Positions 1 to 8,675 of a DNA stretch of 64,000 nucleotides are shown one piece after another (within the stretch, counting starts at the first letter, position 1; each line of letters begins with the position of its first letter). The notes beneath the pieces were generated by a model. The model did not search any database and was not told the origin of the DNA. It saw only the letters and a program-made list of their open reading frames with translations. A program made the position numbers and the translations under genes. Location: the NCBI RefSeq assembly GCF_002150735.1, contig NZ_MUKA01000002.1:475-64474 (forward strand). The letters are read 5' to 3'. The stretch is from Streptomyces africanus. Lineage in GTDB: Bacteria > Actinomycetota > Actinomycetes > Streptomycetales > Streptomycetaceae.

Positions 1-1
1 G

Positions 2-892
2 CTGCTGCCGCTGGTCGCACCGCTGATCTCCGGCCACTCGGACATCGCCATCGGCACCCGGCTGGCGCGCGGGTCGCGGGTGGTGCGCGGACCGAAGCGG
101 GAGATCATCTCCCGCTGCTACAACGGTCTGCTGCGCTCCACGCTCGCCGTGCGTTTCTCCGACGCGCAGTGCGGGTTCAAGGCGGTGCGGCGGGACGTCG
201 CCGAGCGGCTGCTGCCGCTGGTGGAGGACCGCGAGTGGTTCTTCGACACCGAGTTGCTGGTCATCGCCGAGCGCGCGGGGCTGCGGATCCACGAGGTGCC
301 CGTGGACTGGGTGGACGACCCGGACAGCCGGGTGCACCTCCTGTCCACGGCCCTGGCCGATCTGCGCGGCATGGCCCGGCTCGGGCGGGCCCTGGCGGGC
401 GGCCGGCTGCCGCTGTCCGCGCTGCGCCGCAGCGGCGGCGATCTCGCCGGAGAGCTGCCGGCGGGCCTGGCCCGGCAGGTGGTGCGCTTCGCCGCCGTCG
501 GAGTCGCCAGCACCCTGTGCTACCTGCTGCTCTACACCGCGTTCCGGCCGGCGGCGGGAGCGCAGGCCGCCAACGCGCTGGCCCTGCTGGCCAGCGCGGT
601 CGCCAACACCGCCGCCAACCGGCGGCTCACCTTCGGGGTGCGGGGCCGCGGCGGCGCGCTGCGCCACCACCTCAAGGGCCTCGCGACCTTCCTGGTCGGG
701 CTGGCGCTCACCAGTGGCGCGCTGGCCGCCCTCCACCACGCCGCCCCCGGGGCCGGCCACCGGGTCGAACTCCTGACACTCGTCGCCGCCAACCTGGCCG
801 CGACACTGCTGCGCTTCCTCCTCTTCCGGGCCTGGGTGTTCCCCGCCCGCCACGACGCCCGCCCCACTCGCCGTACAACGGGATCCTCATGA
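2..892 (+). CDS. GT2 glycosyltransferase with C-terminal GtrA domain (5' truncated)
   Basis: The reading frame is open from base 2, so the N-terminal catalytic part lies outside the window. What remains starts in the second half of a family 2 glycosyltransferase of the dolichol/polyprenol-phosphate mannosyltransferase type (motif DAQCGFKAVRRDV, then EVPVDW). It is followed by a GtrA-type module of about four membrane helices starting at VRFAAVGVAS. By family, such fusions load a sugar onto a polyprenol phosphate and help move it across the membrane. The stop overlaps the next start as ATGA, so the two genes are probably translationally coupled, with the next one using the lipid-linked sugar. 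The family is clear; the sugar is not. Confidence 0.85.
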   Translation: MLPLVAPLISGHSDIAIGTRLARGSRVVRGPKREIISRCYNGLLRSTLAVRFSDAQCGFKAVRRDVAERLLPLVEDREWFFDTELLVIAERAGLRIHEVPVDWVDDPDSRVHLLSTALADLRGMARLGRALAGGRLPLSALRRSGGDLAGELPAGLARQVVRFAAVGVASTLCYLLLYTAFRPAAGAQAANALALLASAVANTAANRRLTFGVRGRGGALRHHLKGLATFLVGLALTSGALAALHHAAPGAGHRVELLTLVAANLAATLLRFLLFRAWVFPARHDARPTRRTTGSS

Positions 893-2154
893 GCACCGTC
901 GAGCTGCGCCGGCCGCCGTCCGGACTCGACGAGGCCCCCGAAGTCCCGCGCGGCTCCCGGGAGTTCCGCCGACGGCTGCGCGGGGCCGCCGTGCGCCACG
1001 GACCCGTGCTGCTGACGTACGGGGTGCTGAAGCTGGCCGGATTCGCCGTCTTCCTGTACCTGCTGGACTCCGCGGGCGACTTCCGGAAGAAGCACCCGCG
1101 ATTCGGCGGCGGCGAGCATGCCTGGGACGTCCTGGCCAGCTGGGACGGCTGGTGGTACCAGCAGATCGCCCAGCACGGGTACGACCCCGCCCTGAAACCG
1201 GTGCCGGGCGCGACGGGCCTGATCACCCTGGAGGGCAACTCGGCGGCGTTCTTCCCGCTGTACCCGGCGCTGATGCGGCTGGTCTCGGAGTGCACCGGAC
1301 TCGGCCTGTACGGCGCCGGCATGACGGTCTCCGTCGTCGCCTCGTTCGTCGCCGCCCTCGGCATCCACGCCGTGACGCGACGGCTGGGCGGTCACCGGGC
1401 GGGGCTGGTCGCGGCCGGGCTGTGGGCCGTCTGGCCCGGTTCGGGCACGGAGTGGTCGGGCTACTCGGAGTCCCTCTACACGGCCCTCGCCGCCTGGGCC
1501 TGTCATGCCGTCATGTCCCGCCGCTGGCTCACCGCCGGGCTGCTGACCTGCGCGGCCGGGCTCTGCAGGCCCACCGCCGCCGCGCTGGTCGCCGCCCTCG
1601 CGGTCGCCGCTCTACTGTCCCTGCGCCGGCGTGAGGACGGCGTCGTGCGTCCGCTGGGCGCGGTGGCGATCGCGCCGCTGGGCCTCTTCGGCTACCTGGC
1701 GTGGGTCAACTACCGCCTGGGTGACGTCAACGGCTACTCCAAGCTCCAGGACGGCGCCTGGGCCCACAAATTCGACTGGGGAGTCCATTCGTTCCACGTG
1801 CTGACGTCCGTTCCCGTCGGGCACTTCGGCTATCTCTTCGCGATGCCCTTCGAGGACGTCATCGGTGTCTGCGTGGTGCTGACGGTGCCGGTGCTGACCG
1901 TGCTGCTGCTGCGGCTGAGACCGCCCGCCGTGCTCGTCGTCTACACGGTGCTCTCGTACCTGATGGTGATGGCCACCCAGCAGTACTTCGGCAACGTCTC
2001 GCGCTATCTGCTCCCGCTCTTCCCGCTGTTCGCTCCGCTCGCCCTGGCCATGCGCCGGCTCAGATGGCCGTCCCTGGCCGCGGTGCTCGGCACGGCCGCG
2101 CTGGCCTCCGGGTCGTACGCGGGGTACGTACTGTTCGAACTCGGGGTGCCGTAG
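889..2154 (+). CDS. Polytopic mannosyltransferase-like membrane protein (PIG-V type)
   Basis: 421 aa with many hydrophobic helices. The first extracytoplasmic loop carries the motif ASWDGWWYQQIAQHGYDP, typical of the GPI-mannosyltransferase-2 (PIG-V) superfamily, whose members use polyprenol-phosphate sugar donors outside the membrane. I chose the ATG at 889 because it overlaps the upstream stop by four bases; the frame is open further upstream only as a shadow of the GT2/GtrA gene. The likely role is to transfer the sugar supplied by the upstream GT2/GtrA protein to a cell-wall or protein acceptor. The acceptor cannot be told from sequence. Confidence 0.78.
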   Translation: MSTVELRRPPSGLDEAPEVPRGSREFRRRLRGAAVRHGPVLLTYGVLKLAGFAVFLYLLDSAGDFRKKHPRFGGGEHAWDVLASWDGWWYQQIAQHGYDPALKPVPGATGLITLEGNSAAFFPLYPALMRLVSECTGLGLYGAGMTVSVVASFVAALGIHAVTRRLGGHRAGLVAAGLWAVWPGSGTEWSGYSESLYTALAAWACHAVMSRRWLTAGLLTCAAGLCRPTAAALVAALAVAALLSLRRREDGVVRPLGAVAIAPLGLFGYLAWVNYRLGDVNGYSKLQDGAWAHKFDWGVHSFHVLTSVPVGHFGYLFAMPFEDVIGVCVVLTVPVLTVLLLRLRPPAVLVVYTVLSYLMVMATQQYFGNVSRYLLPLFPLFAPLALAMRRLRWPSLAAVLGTAALASGSYAGYVLFELGVP

Positions 2155-2280
2155 AACGGACTTCGGCCCTCGCGCGATGCCTCCGAAACATTCCCTTCAC
2201 GCAGGAAGTATTTAGGGGTAACGACCGCTGCCTACCGTGCCTGCCTTGTCAGTCCCCAACCCGCAGCAAGGAGGCGTGGC

Positions 2281-3954
2281 ATGAGTACCGAGCCACGACT
2301 GGCCGAGGTCACCGAGCCGGAACCGGCGCAGAAGGCAGCACCGGGCGCCGACCAGGCCGTCAAGGAGACCCTCGAGGACTACACGCTCCGCTTCGCGCCG
2401 CGCAGTTACCGGCGCTGGACCCCGATGGTGGTGGCGACGACCGCGCTCGGCGGCATCGCCTACATGGCCGACTTCTCCATCGGCGCCGGTATCGGTCTGG
2501 CCCACGGGACGGGCAACGCGCTGCTGGCGATCGCCGTCGCCGCCGTCGTCATCTTCGTGACCGGTTTCCCGCTGGCCTACTACGGGGCCCGCTACAACAT
2601 CGACCTGGACCTGATCACGCGCGGCTCGGGCTTCGGCTACTTCGGCTCGGTCCTCACCAGCGTCATCTTCGCCAGCTTCACCTTCATCTTCTTCGCCCTC
2701 GAAGGCTCGATCATGGCCCAGGGCCTGAAGCTGGGCCTCGGACTGCCGCTGTGGCTGGGCTACTTGGTGTCCACGCTCATGGTGATCCCGCTGGTCGTCT
2801 ACGGCATGACGGCGCTGAGCAAGCTCCAGGTGTGGACCACCCCGGTCTGGCTGCTGCTGATGGTCGGCCCGCTGGTCTACCTGGTCGCCACCGACCCGGG
2901 GACCGTCGACCGCTTCCTCGCCTACGCGGGTACCGACGGGGACGGCGGCGTCAACACCGCCTCCGTGCTGCTGGGCGCGGGCGTGTGTCTGTCGCTGATC
3001 GCGCAGATCGGCGAGCAGATCGACTACCTGCGTTTCATGCCGCCCAAGACCGAGGCGAACAAGCGCGGTTGGTGGACGGCCGTGGTGATGGCCGGCCCGG
3101 GCTGGGTGGTGCTGGGCGCGCTGAAGCAGGCGATCGGCGTGTTCCTCGCGGTCTACATCATCGCCGAGGTCGGCCCCACCGCGGCGCCGGAGCCGATCCA
3201 GCAGTTCAAGCACGCCTTCGACGCGATGATGCCGTCCTGGCTCGTCCTGCCGCTGGCCGTGGCCCTGGTCGTGATCAGCCAGATCAAGATCAACGTCACG
3301 AACGCGTACTCCGGCTCCCTCGCCTGGACCAACTCCTTCACCCGCCTCACGCGGCGCTACCCGGGCCGGCTGGTCTTCGTCCTGGTCAACCTGGGCTTCG
3401 CGCTCGCCCTGATGGAGGCCGACATGTTCAGCTTCCTCAACAGCATCCTGGGCTTCTACTCGAACTGCGCGATCGCCTGGGTGGTCACCGTGGCCACCGA
3501 CATCGGCATCAACAAGTACGTGCTGAAGCTGTCCCCGCACGCCCCCGAGTTCCGCCGCGGCATGCTCTACGCCGTCAACCCGGTCGGGGTCGTCGCCTTC
3601 GTCGCCGCCTCCGCGCTGTCCATCGCCATGTACTTCCACGCGCTGGGCGACACGCTCCAGCCGTACTCCCCCGTCGCCGCCGCCGTGATCGCGTTCGTCC
3701 TCACCCCGCTGATGGCCGTGGTCACCAAGGGCAGGTACTACCTGCGCCGCACCGACGACGGCATCGCCGAGCCGCTGCTCGACGAGGACGGCAACCCCAG
3801 CGCCGTCACCTACGAGTGCCATGTGTGCCGGCAGCAGTTCGAGCGGCCGGACGTGGCCGCCTGCCGGACGCACGACGCCGTGGTCTGCTCGCTCTGCCTG
3901 AGCACCGACAAGGTCGGCGACCACGTCCTGCCGGAGGCACCCGCCGTCGTCTGA
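2281..3954 (+). CDS. NCS1-family purine/cytosine permease with C-terminal Cys-rich tail
   Basis: 557 aa. Residues about 45-500 form a typical 12-helix NCS1 (cytosine/purine/allantoin) permease, which co-transports a nucleobase-like solute with a cation. A strong ribosome site (AAGGAGG) sits 6-7 bases before the ATG. The C-terminus is unusual: after the last helix there is a cytoplasmic tail with C513, C516, C528, H531, C536 and C539, spaced CX2C-X11-CX2H-X4-CX2C, which looks like a small zinc-binding fold. Classical NCS1 permeases are shorter and lack it. The gene stands alone and is followed by a strong hairpin. Substrate unknown. Confidence 0.85.
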   Translation: MSTEPRLAEVTEPEPAQKAAPGADQAVKETLEDYTLRFAPRSYRRWTPMVVATTALGGIAYMADFSIGAGIGLAHGTGNALLAIAVAAVVIFVTGFPLAYYGARYNIDLDLITRGSGFGYFGSVLTSVIFASFTFIFFALEGSIMAQGLKLGLGLPLWLGYLVSTLMVIPLVVYGMTALSKLQVWTTPVWLLLMVGPLVYLVATDPGTVDRFLAYAGTDGDGGVNTASVLLGAGVCLSLIAQIGEQIDYLRFMPPKTEANKRGWWTAVVMAGPGWVVLGALKQAIGVFLAVYIIAEVGPTAAPEPIQQFKHAFDAMMPSWLVLPLAVALVVISQIKINVTNAYSGSLAWTNSFTRLTRRYPGRLVFVLVNLGFALALMEADMFSFLNSILGFYSNCAIAWVVTVATDIGINKYVLKLSPHAPEFRRGMLYAVNPVGVVAFVAASALSIAMYFHALGDTLQPYSPVAAAVIAFVLTPLMAVVTKGRYYLRRTDDGIAEPLLDEDGNPSAVTYECHVCRQQFERPDVAACRTHDAVVCSLCLSTDKVGDHVLPEAPAVV

Positions 3955-3962
3955 CTCCCGAG

Positions 3963-3991
3963 GGGGCGGAGGTCGCGAGGCCCTCCGCCCC
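3963..3991 (+). terminator. Hairpin downstream of the NCS1 permease
   Basis: A 10-bp perfect stem (GGGGCGGAGG paired with CCTCCGCCCC) with a 9-base loop begins 8 bases after the permease stop. There is no U-tract, as is usual in Streptomyces terminators. Confidence 0.6.
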
Positions 3992-4176
3992 GGCGGCCCG
4001 CGTCACCGGCACGCCGGGACCCCGGTCGACGACGGCCTCACCCCGCACGGCGGTACCAAGTCGGTCTCGGGCTCCCTTCGCCGACCCCCGTGAAGGGGCG
4101 CTCTCGCGCACCGGACGGCATACTGATCTTGCGTTGCGCAGCTGTGGGCCGATGGTCGGAGAGGAGATGACGGGAC

Positions 4177-4635
4177 GTGACCAGCGAAGGACCGGGCGGC
4201 GGAAGGGGAACGCCCGGCGAGCCGGACGGCACTCCCCCGATCCCGGACGACGTGTGGCTGAGGTTCCTCACGGACAGCGAGCACGCCATACGCGCCTCCG
4301 CGCCCCGGGAGCCTTCCGCGCGGGAGCGGGCGGCGGGACGGCGGCTCCAACCCCCGTACGCCGTCGGTGACCTGTGGCAGCCGGAGGACCTGTGGATCCG
4401 CGTGTCCTGGGGCGATCTGGACCGCCGTGCCAAGGTCCGGCGCGTGGGACGGATCGCCGCCACCGCCGCGGCGGTGGCTCTGGCGCTGGGAGCCTGGGCC
4501 CAGTTGTCCGCCGGCGCGGGCACGGACACCCGGCCGGGGACGGGTACCGTGCGGCAGGTGGAAGGGGCGACCGCGAGGCTGCCCACGGCCACTCCCTTCC
4601 CGTCGGGATCCCCCGTCCCGGCACCCTCCAGGTAG
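4177..4635 (+). CDS. Small single-pass membrane protein, unknown function
   Basis: 152 aa from a GTG start, preceded by a purine-rich ribosome site (GGAGAGGAG). The N-terminal half is hydrophilic and Pro/Arg-rich and contains VWLRFLTDSEHAIRASAPREP and a WQPEDLWIRVSWGDLDRRAKV segment. One helix (about residues 93-110, IAATAAAVALALGAWAQL) follows, with a short Ser/Thr/Pro-rich outer tail. Proteins with this layout are common in Streptomyces but uncharacterised. It lies 137 bases upstream of the antiporter pair and may be transcribed with it. No function is proposed. Confidence 0.6.
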   Translation: MTSEGPGGGRGTPGEPDGTPPIPDDVWLRFLTDSEHAIRASAPREPSARERAAGRRLQPPYAVGDLWQPEDLWIRVSWGDLDRRAKVRRVGRIAATAAAVALALGAWAQLSAGAGTDTRPGTGTVRQVEGATARLPTATPFPSGSPVPAPSR

Positions 4636-4772
4636 CGCACGCGGGACGGCTACGGTCCCGCACGGCCGACCAGCCCAGGATGAGCTCACAGGCCTGATCC
4701 GGGCGTTCGTCCGGGCGCGGCCCGCGCAGGCGAGTCATCAGGAACGCGCACGCCGACGAAAGGGGGACGGAC

Positions 4773-5258
4773 ATGAGCGCGCCCCGCCTCAGCAGTACGC
4801 CGTTGCCGGGCATAGGTGTCCGTTACGACCTGACGACCGGGGACAGCCGCCGGCTGTCCGTGGTAGCCCATCGCGACGGCCACCGGACCATCAGCGCCTA
4901 TCGCGAGGACGACCCGGACGCCTGCGACCTGTCGGTGCGTCTGACGGCGGAGGAGGCCGCGATGGTCATCGACGCGCTGATGCCCGCGCACCACACGCCG
5001 AACCTGCTGTCCACCACCGACCTGGGGCTCGTCGCCGAGCGGATCGAACTGTCCGGCACCTCGCACTGGAACGGCCGGCTGCTGGGCGAGTCCCGGATCC
5101 GCACCGACACCGGCGCGTCCGTCGTGGCGGTGCTGCGCCGGGCCGAGGCGATCCCCTCCCCCGCGCCGGACTTCCGGCTCGCCGGCGGTGACACGCTGAT
5201 CGTCATCGGGACCCGCGAGGGCGTGGAGGCCGCCGCCGCGATACTCGGGCGGGAGTGA
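4773..5258 (+). CDS. Cation:proton antiporter regulatory subunit (KhtT-like)
   Basis: 161 aa. The C-terminal half is a TrkA-C (RCK-C) domain (about residues 75-158) with the typical run GRLLGESRIRTDTGASVVAVLRR and the end GGDTLIVIGTREGVEAA. The N-terminal part (LPGIGVRYDLTTGDSRRLSVV) matches the short domain of KhtT-type gating subunits. By family it is a cytoplasmic subunit that gates the adjacent antiporter in response to pH or a nucleotide ligand. The antiporter starts 6 bases after this stop, so they form an operon. Confidence 0.88.
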   Translation: MSAPRLSSTPLPGIGVRYDLTTGDSRRLSVVAHRDGHRTISAYREDDPDACDLSVRLTAEEAAMVIDALMPAHHTPNLLSTTDLGLVAERIELSGTSHWNGRLLGESRIRTDTGASVVAVLRRAEAIPSPAPDFRLAGGDTLIVIGTREGVEAAAAILGRE

Positions 5259-5264
5259 CCCGCC

Positions 5265-6518
5265 ATGCACTCCTCCGCGGTCTTCCTGATCGAGTTCGGC
5301 TGCCTCATCCTGGGGCTCGGGCTGCTCGGCCGCCTCGCCGGGCGCTTCGGCTTCTCGCCGATCCCTCTCTATCTGCTGGCCGGGCTGGCCTTCGGCGAGG
5401 GCGGACTGCTGCCGCTCGTCGCCAGCGAGGACTTCGTCGCCATCGGAGCCGAGATCGGTGTCATCCTGCTGCTGCTCATGCTGGGCCTGGAGTACACGGC
5501 CGCCGACCTCGTCTCCAACCTCAGGACCCACTACCCGGCCGGGATCGTCGACGCCGCCCTCAACGCCCTGCCCGGTGCGGTGCTCGCCCTGCTGCTCGGC
5601 TGGGGACCGGTGGCGGCCGTCGTACTGGCCGGGGTCACCTGGGTTTCCTCCTCCGGCGTCATCGCCAGGGTCCTGGGCGAGCTGGGGCGGCTCGGCAACC
5701 GCGAGACCCCGGCCATCCTGAGCATCCTGGTCCTGGAGGACCTCTCCATGGCGGTCTACCTGCCGATCGTCACCGCCCTGCTGGCCGGGGTCGGCCTGGC
5801 CGCGGGCGCCGTCACGCCGGCCATCGCCCTGGGCGTGGCCACGCTCGTGCTCGTCCTCGCCGTGCGCTACGGCCGCCATGTCTCCCGCTTCGTCTCCAGC
5901 GACGACCCCGAGAAACTGCTGCTGGTGGTGCTCGGCGTGACCCTGGTGGTCGCCGGGCTCGCGCAGCGACTCCAGGTGTCCGCGGCGGTGGGCGCCTTCC
6001 TGGTGGGCATCGCCCTGTCCGGTGAGGTCGCCGAGGGCGCGTCGAGCCTGCTCGCGCCGCTGCGGGACCTGTTCGCCGCGGTGTTCTTCGTCTTCTTCGG
6101 CCTGCACACCGACCCCGCCGGCATCCCGCCCGTGCTGGTGCCGGCCCTCGCCCTGGCGGCCGTCACCACCGCGACGAAGATCGCCACCGGCTACTGGGCC
6201 GCGCGCCGCGCCGGGATCGGGCCCAAGGGCCGCTGGCGCGCCGGCGGCACGCTCGTCGCCCGCGGAGAGTTCTCCATCGTCATCGCCGGGCTCGCCGTCA
6301 CGTCCGGCATCGAGCCCGCCCTCGGCCCGCTGGCCACGGCGTACGTCCTCATCCTGGTCCTGCTCGGCCCCCTCACCGCGCGCTGCACCGAACCCGTGGC
6401 GACCGGCCTGACCGGCCGGCTGCGCCGGAGGAGGACCACGTCCGGCGCACTGTCGGCACCTGCTCCGCCGGGCGCCCACGAGACCATCGACGACCAGGAC
6501 ATCGTCGGGCGCACGTGA
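5265..6518 (+). CDS. CPA2-family cation:proton antiporter (KhtU/KefB-like)
   Basis: 417 aa, a polytopic CPA2 exchanger with 11-13 helices. Typical features are the helix-1 start IEFGCLILGLGLLGRLAGRFG, EIGVILLLLMLGLEY, the discontinuous-helix segments and GRWRAGGTLVARGEFSIVIAG near the end. It is a short form without a C-terminal RCK domain, which fits regulation in trans by the KhtT-like gene immediately upstream. By family it should exchange K+ (or another monovalent cation) for H+ across the cell membrane. Confidence 0.9.
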   Translation: MHSSAVFLIEFGCLILGLGLLGRLAGRFGFSPIPLYLLAGLAFGEGGLLPLVASEDFVAIGAEIGVILLLLMLGLEYTAADLVSNLRTHYPAGIVDAALNALPGAVLALLLGWGPVAAVVLAGVTWVSSSGVIARVLGELGRLGNRETPAILSILVLEDLSMAVYLPIVTALLAGVGLAAGAVTPAIALGVATLVLVLAVRYGRHVSRFVSSDDPEKLLLVVLGVTLVVAGLAQRLQVSAAVGAFLVGIALSGEVAEGASSLLAPLRDLFAAVFFVFFGLHTDPAGIPPVLVPALALAAVTTATKIATGYWAARRAGIGPKGRWRAGGTLVARGEFSIVIAGLAVTSGIEPALGPLATAYVLILVLLGPLTARCTEPVATGLTGRLRRRRTTSGALSAPAPPGAHETIDDQDIVGRT

Positions 6519-6591
6519 CCGACCCGGCCGGGACAGTCCCGCTCAGGCCCCCTGCGGGGCGACGGGGTACGGCGGTGTTCCCGTGCCTGGG

Positions 6592-7173
6592 TCAGCCCGT
6601 CTTCCAGCCGCGGCGTGTGTCGATCCGTTCCCATTCCGCGGCCCACTGGGCCATACGCCGCCGGTCCAGGGACAGCCGGGTCAGCCAGGCGGCGCCCAGG
6701 ACCATCCCGCCCGCGAGGACTCCTGCCAGACCGCCGCCCACGGCCGTGTGGAGCCACGCCTCGCCGCCGGACACCGGTGGGATCGTGATGTCACCGCTCC
6801 TGTTCACCCACAGGGGGATCGTGCTCCCGGCGGGAGTCCTGGGCGGCACCCGCGCCTGCTCCGTGTGCGTCGAGCCGTCCGGCGCGGTCCACCGCACCTT
6901 GGCCCACACCCGGTGGTCGCTCGCCGCGCGGGCCGGTGACGGGCCCGGCGCGTCCTCGACGGCGACCGCGGAGACCTGACGGCTCTCCGCCCGCTGGTGT
7001 TCGACGGCCCGCTCGACCGCGCCCGCCGCCATCAGCCCCACGCACACTCCCGCGAGCAGGGCCAACACCCAGCCGACGAGCACGACCCAGGCTTCGACGA
7101 CGTCGATACGCCGTTTGAGCGCGTTGCGCCGCCACCGCCACCACCGCACGGTCACACGCTCTGAGGTTTCCAT
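6592..7173 (-). CDS. Two-helix membrane protein, Rv1733c-like (paralogue at 33.4 kb)
   Basis: 193 aa from ATG at 7173; a GAGGGGG ribosome site supports this start over the longer open frame. An Arg/Trp-rich N-terminus (RWWRWRRNALKRRIDVVEAW) is followed by helix 1 (about 34-55), a roughly 90-residue outer domain with VWAKVRWTAPDGSTHTEQARVP, helix 2 (about 138-160) and a short charged tail. This is the layout of the actinobacterial Rv1733c family, of unknown function. A second gene with the same layout and motifs lies at 33356-33940. It is convergent with the antiporter. Confidence 0.75.
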   Translation of the reverse strand: METSERVTVRWWRWRRNALKRRIDVVEAWVVLVGWVLALLAGVCVGLMAAGAVERAVEHQRAESRQVSAVAVEDAPGPSPARAASDHRVWAKVRWTAPDGSTHTEQARVPPRTPAGSTIPLWVNRSGDITIPPVSGGEAWLHTAVGGGLAGVLAGGMVLGAAWLTRLSLDRRRMAQWAAEWERIDTRRGWKTG

Positions 7174-7246
7174 CGGCCGACACCCCCTCGTGAGCACCGG
7201 CAGCACCCTTCCAGTGTGCGCCTGAATGCTCCTGTCGGCGTATCGC

Positions 7247-8347
7247 TCAGCCGGAGGACGCGGCGATCCGTGCCCGGTCGCTCTCGCCACCGGAGAGGAA
7301 GGACGCCACTGCCCGCCCTTCCTCGGCGACGGACTCGCGCTCGGCCCGGGAGAAGCGGCGCAGCGGGGTGACCAGGACGGTGTCCGCCTCGGCCCTCCAG
7401 GTCGCGGCGACCCGGCCGTCGACCAGGACGACGCGGGCGCCGTCGACCGACAGGCCGCGGTGGGCGTCGTCGATGATCCGGCCGCGGTCGTGGTAGCCGA
7501 GGATCGCGTTGTCGAACGCCGGCAGGAACCGCACCGGCGCGGGGGTGCCGGGGTCGGGGCGCGGCGCGTCGGGGAGGTCCAGCAGTTCCCGGCCGCGCTC
7601 GTCGCGGAAGGCGACCAGTTCCTCGCGCAGGGCGGAGACCGCGGCCGGCAGTCCCGCCAGTCCGCACCAGGCGCGCAGATCGGCCGACGCGGCGGGTCCG
7701 AACGCGGCCAGGTATCGCCGTACCAGTGTCTGTCCCACGGGATCGGAGTCGTCCGGGACCGGTGGGTCGATCTCGCGCCCCAGCCAGGAGGAGACCAGGG
7801 CGTAGCGCACTCCCGCCGTCGTGCGCCACAGGCCGCGCGGTGGCAGCTGCACCATCGGGAGCAGGCCGGCGACCAGCATCTCGCCCAGTGGCCGGAGCCC
7901 CGTTGCCGGCCAGCGGCCTGCGACGGCTCGCGCGAGGTCGCCCAGGGAGCGGGGTTCGCCGTCGGCCATGACCTGCCGCCCCGCCGCCGCGAGTTCGCCG
8001 AGGTCCACGCCCTCCAGTTCGCGGCGGTACGTGCCGAGTACCCGCTGGCGCAGCATCGCGTCGTGGCGGGCCCGCCAGGCCACGAGGTCGTCGGCGGTGA
8101 CGAGGTGGACGGTGCGGCGCATGAGATGGGTCCGCACGACGCGCCGCCCGGTCAGCAGGTCCGACAGCACCGCCGGGTCGAACGCCCGCAGCCGGGACCA
8201 GAGCCCGATGAACGGTTCCTGCGGTTCCTGCGCCTGGAGACCGCCCAGGTGCGCGACGGCGTCGAGGACCGGCAGGTCGGCGCGGTCGAGGAGCAACTGC
8301 CGCGCGAGGGTGGCGCGGTTGAGCGCCCGGGCGTCGAGAACGGTCAA
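7247..8347 (-). CDS. Winged-helix DNA glycosylase-like protein (HTH_42, AlkX/AlkZ superfamily)
   Basis: 366 aa. The N-terminus LNRATLARQLLL followed by LGGLQAQEP is the signature of the HTH_42 family. Q38-A-Q40 fits the QxQ catalytic motif of the AlkZ/AlkX/YcaQ DNA glycosylases, which excise bulky alkylated or crosslinked bases. Three tandem winged-helix modules and a C-terminal beta-barrel are expected from the family. Family members occur both in antibiotic clusters (self-resistance) and as housekeeping repair genes. No antibiotic cluster is visible here, so a general repair role is more likely. Transcribed alone. Confidence 0.75.
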   Translation of the reverse strand: MTVLDARALNRATLARQLLLDRADLPVLDAVAHLGGLQAQEPQEPFIGLWSRLRAFDPAVLSDLLTGRRVVRTHLMRRTVHLVTADDLVAWRARHDAMLRQRVLGTYRRELEGVDLGELAAAGRQVMADGEPRSLGDLARAVAGRWPATGLRPLGEMLVAGLLPMVQLPPRGLWRTTAGVRYALVSSWLGREIDPPVPDDSDPVGQTLVRRYLAAFGPAASADLRAWCGLAGLPAAVSALREELVAFRDERGRELLDLPDAPRPDPGTPAPVRFLPAFDNAILGYHDRGRIIDDAHRGLSVDGARVVLVDGRVAATWRAEADTVLVTPLRRFSRAERESVAEEGRAVASFLSGGESDRARIAASSG

Positions 8348-8577
8348 CGGAGCACCTCGGCCTTCGAGTCGTGTGCCGACCCGTGGTTCGAGAGGCCCGG
8401 GCGGCTTGCCCGGCCACCGTCGCAGGCGATGCGGTCAGGCTGTGACCGCATCCGCCCTCAGCCACGCGGCCCGGCCCCCGTTGACCGCCGTGGTGAGCGG
8501 CTCAGCGGCGTTACGTGTGGCGGGGCAGGCGCGGTTGGCCGGATATCGCCGCGCTCCGCGCCCCTACCTTCCCTACC

Positions 8578-8600
8578 TTCCCTATAGAATTACTAGGAAA
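8578..8600 (+). promoter_or_regulatory. Imperfect palindrome, probable operator of the monooxygenase/dioxygenase pair
   Basis: Arms TTNCCTA and TAGGNAA flank an AT-rich core, an unusual stretch in this GC-rich region, and the site ends 4 bases before a consensus -35 box. The position suits an activator or a repressor. The two downstream genes are of sulfur-starvation type, so a sulfur-responsive regulator is the natural candidate, but I cannot name it. Confidence 0.45.
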
Positions 8601-8603
8601 GTA

Positions 8604-8633
8604 TTGACGGCCCCCTGCGGCGCTGCACAGGAT
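8604..8633 (+). promoter_or_regulatory. Housekeeping-type promoter
   Basis: TTGACG, an 18-base spacer, then CAGGAT: a close match to the Streptomyces HrdB consensus. It lies about 43 bases before the monooxygenase start and immediately after the palindrome at 8578-8600. Confidence 0.55.
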
Positions 8634-8675
8634 GATGTTGCGTGCCTCAGACATCGACTTGAGGAGACCTCTGCC

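Larger units (their letters stand above)
8348..8675. other. Divergent intergenic region
   Basis: 328 bases between the glycosylase-like gene (minus) and the monooxygenase (plus). The right third carries two copies of a 9-bp tandem repeat (CCTACCTTC, around 8564-8580), a 23-base imperfect palindrome and a good promoter match, listed separately. I see no small gene in the left two thirds. Confidence 0.5.

Noticed and set aside
2212..3924. Long minus-strand open frame opposite the NCS1 permease
   Set aside because: It is a GC-frame shadow rich in Arg, Gly, Asp and His with no domain; the plus-strand gene has clear family motifs and a strong ribosome site.
6540..6570. Short GCCCC-CTGC-GGGGC hairpin between the antiporter and the convergent membrane protein
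   Set aside because: A stem of five bases is expected by chance in such GC-rich DNA; not listed as terminator.
7247..8347. Antibiotic self-resistance role for the AlkX-like gene
   Set aside because: No biosynthetic genes lie near it, so a general repair role was preferred.
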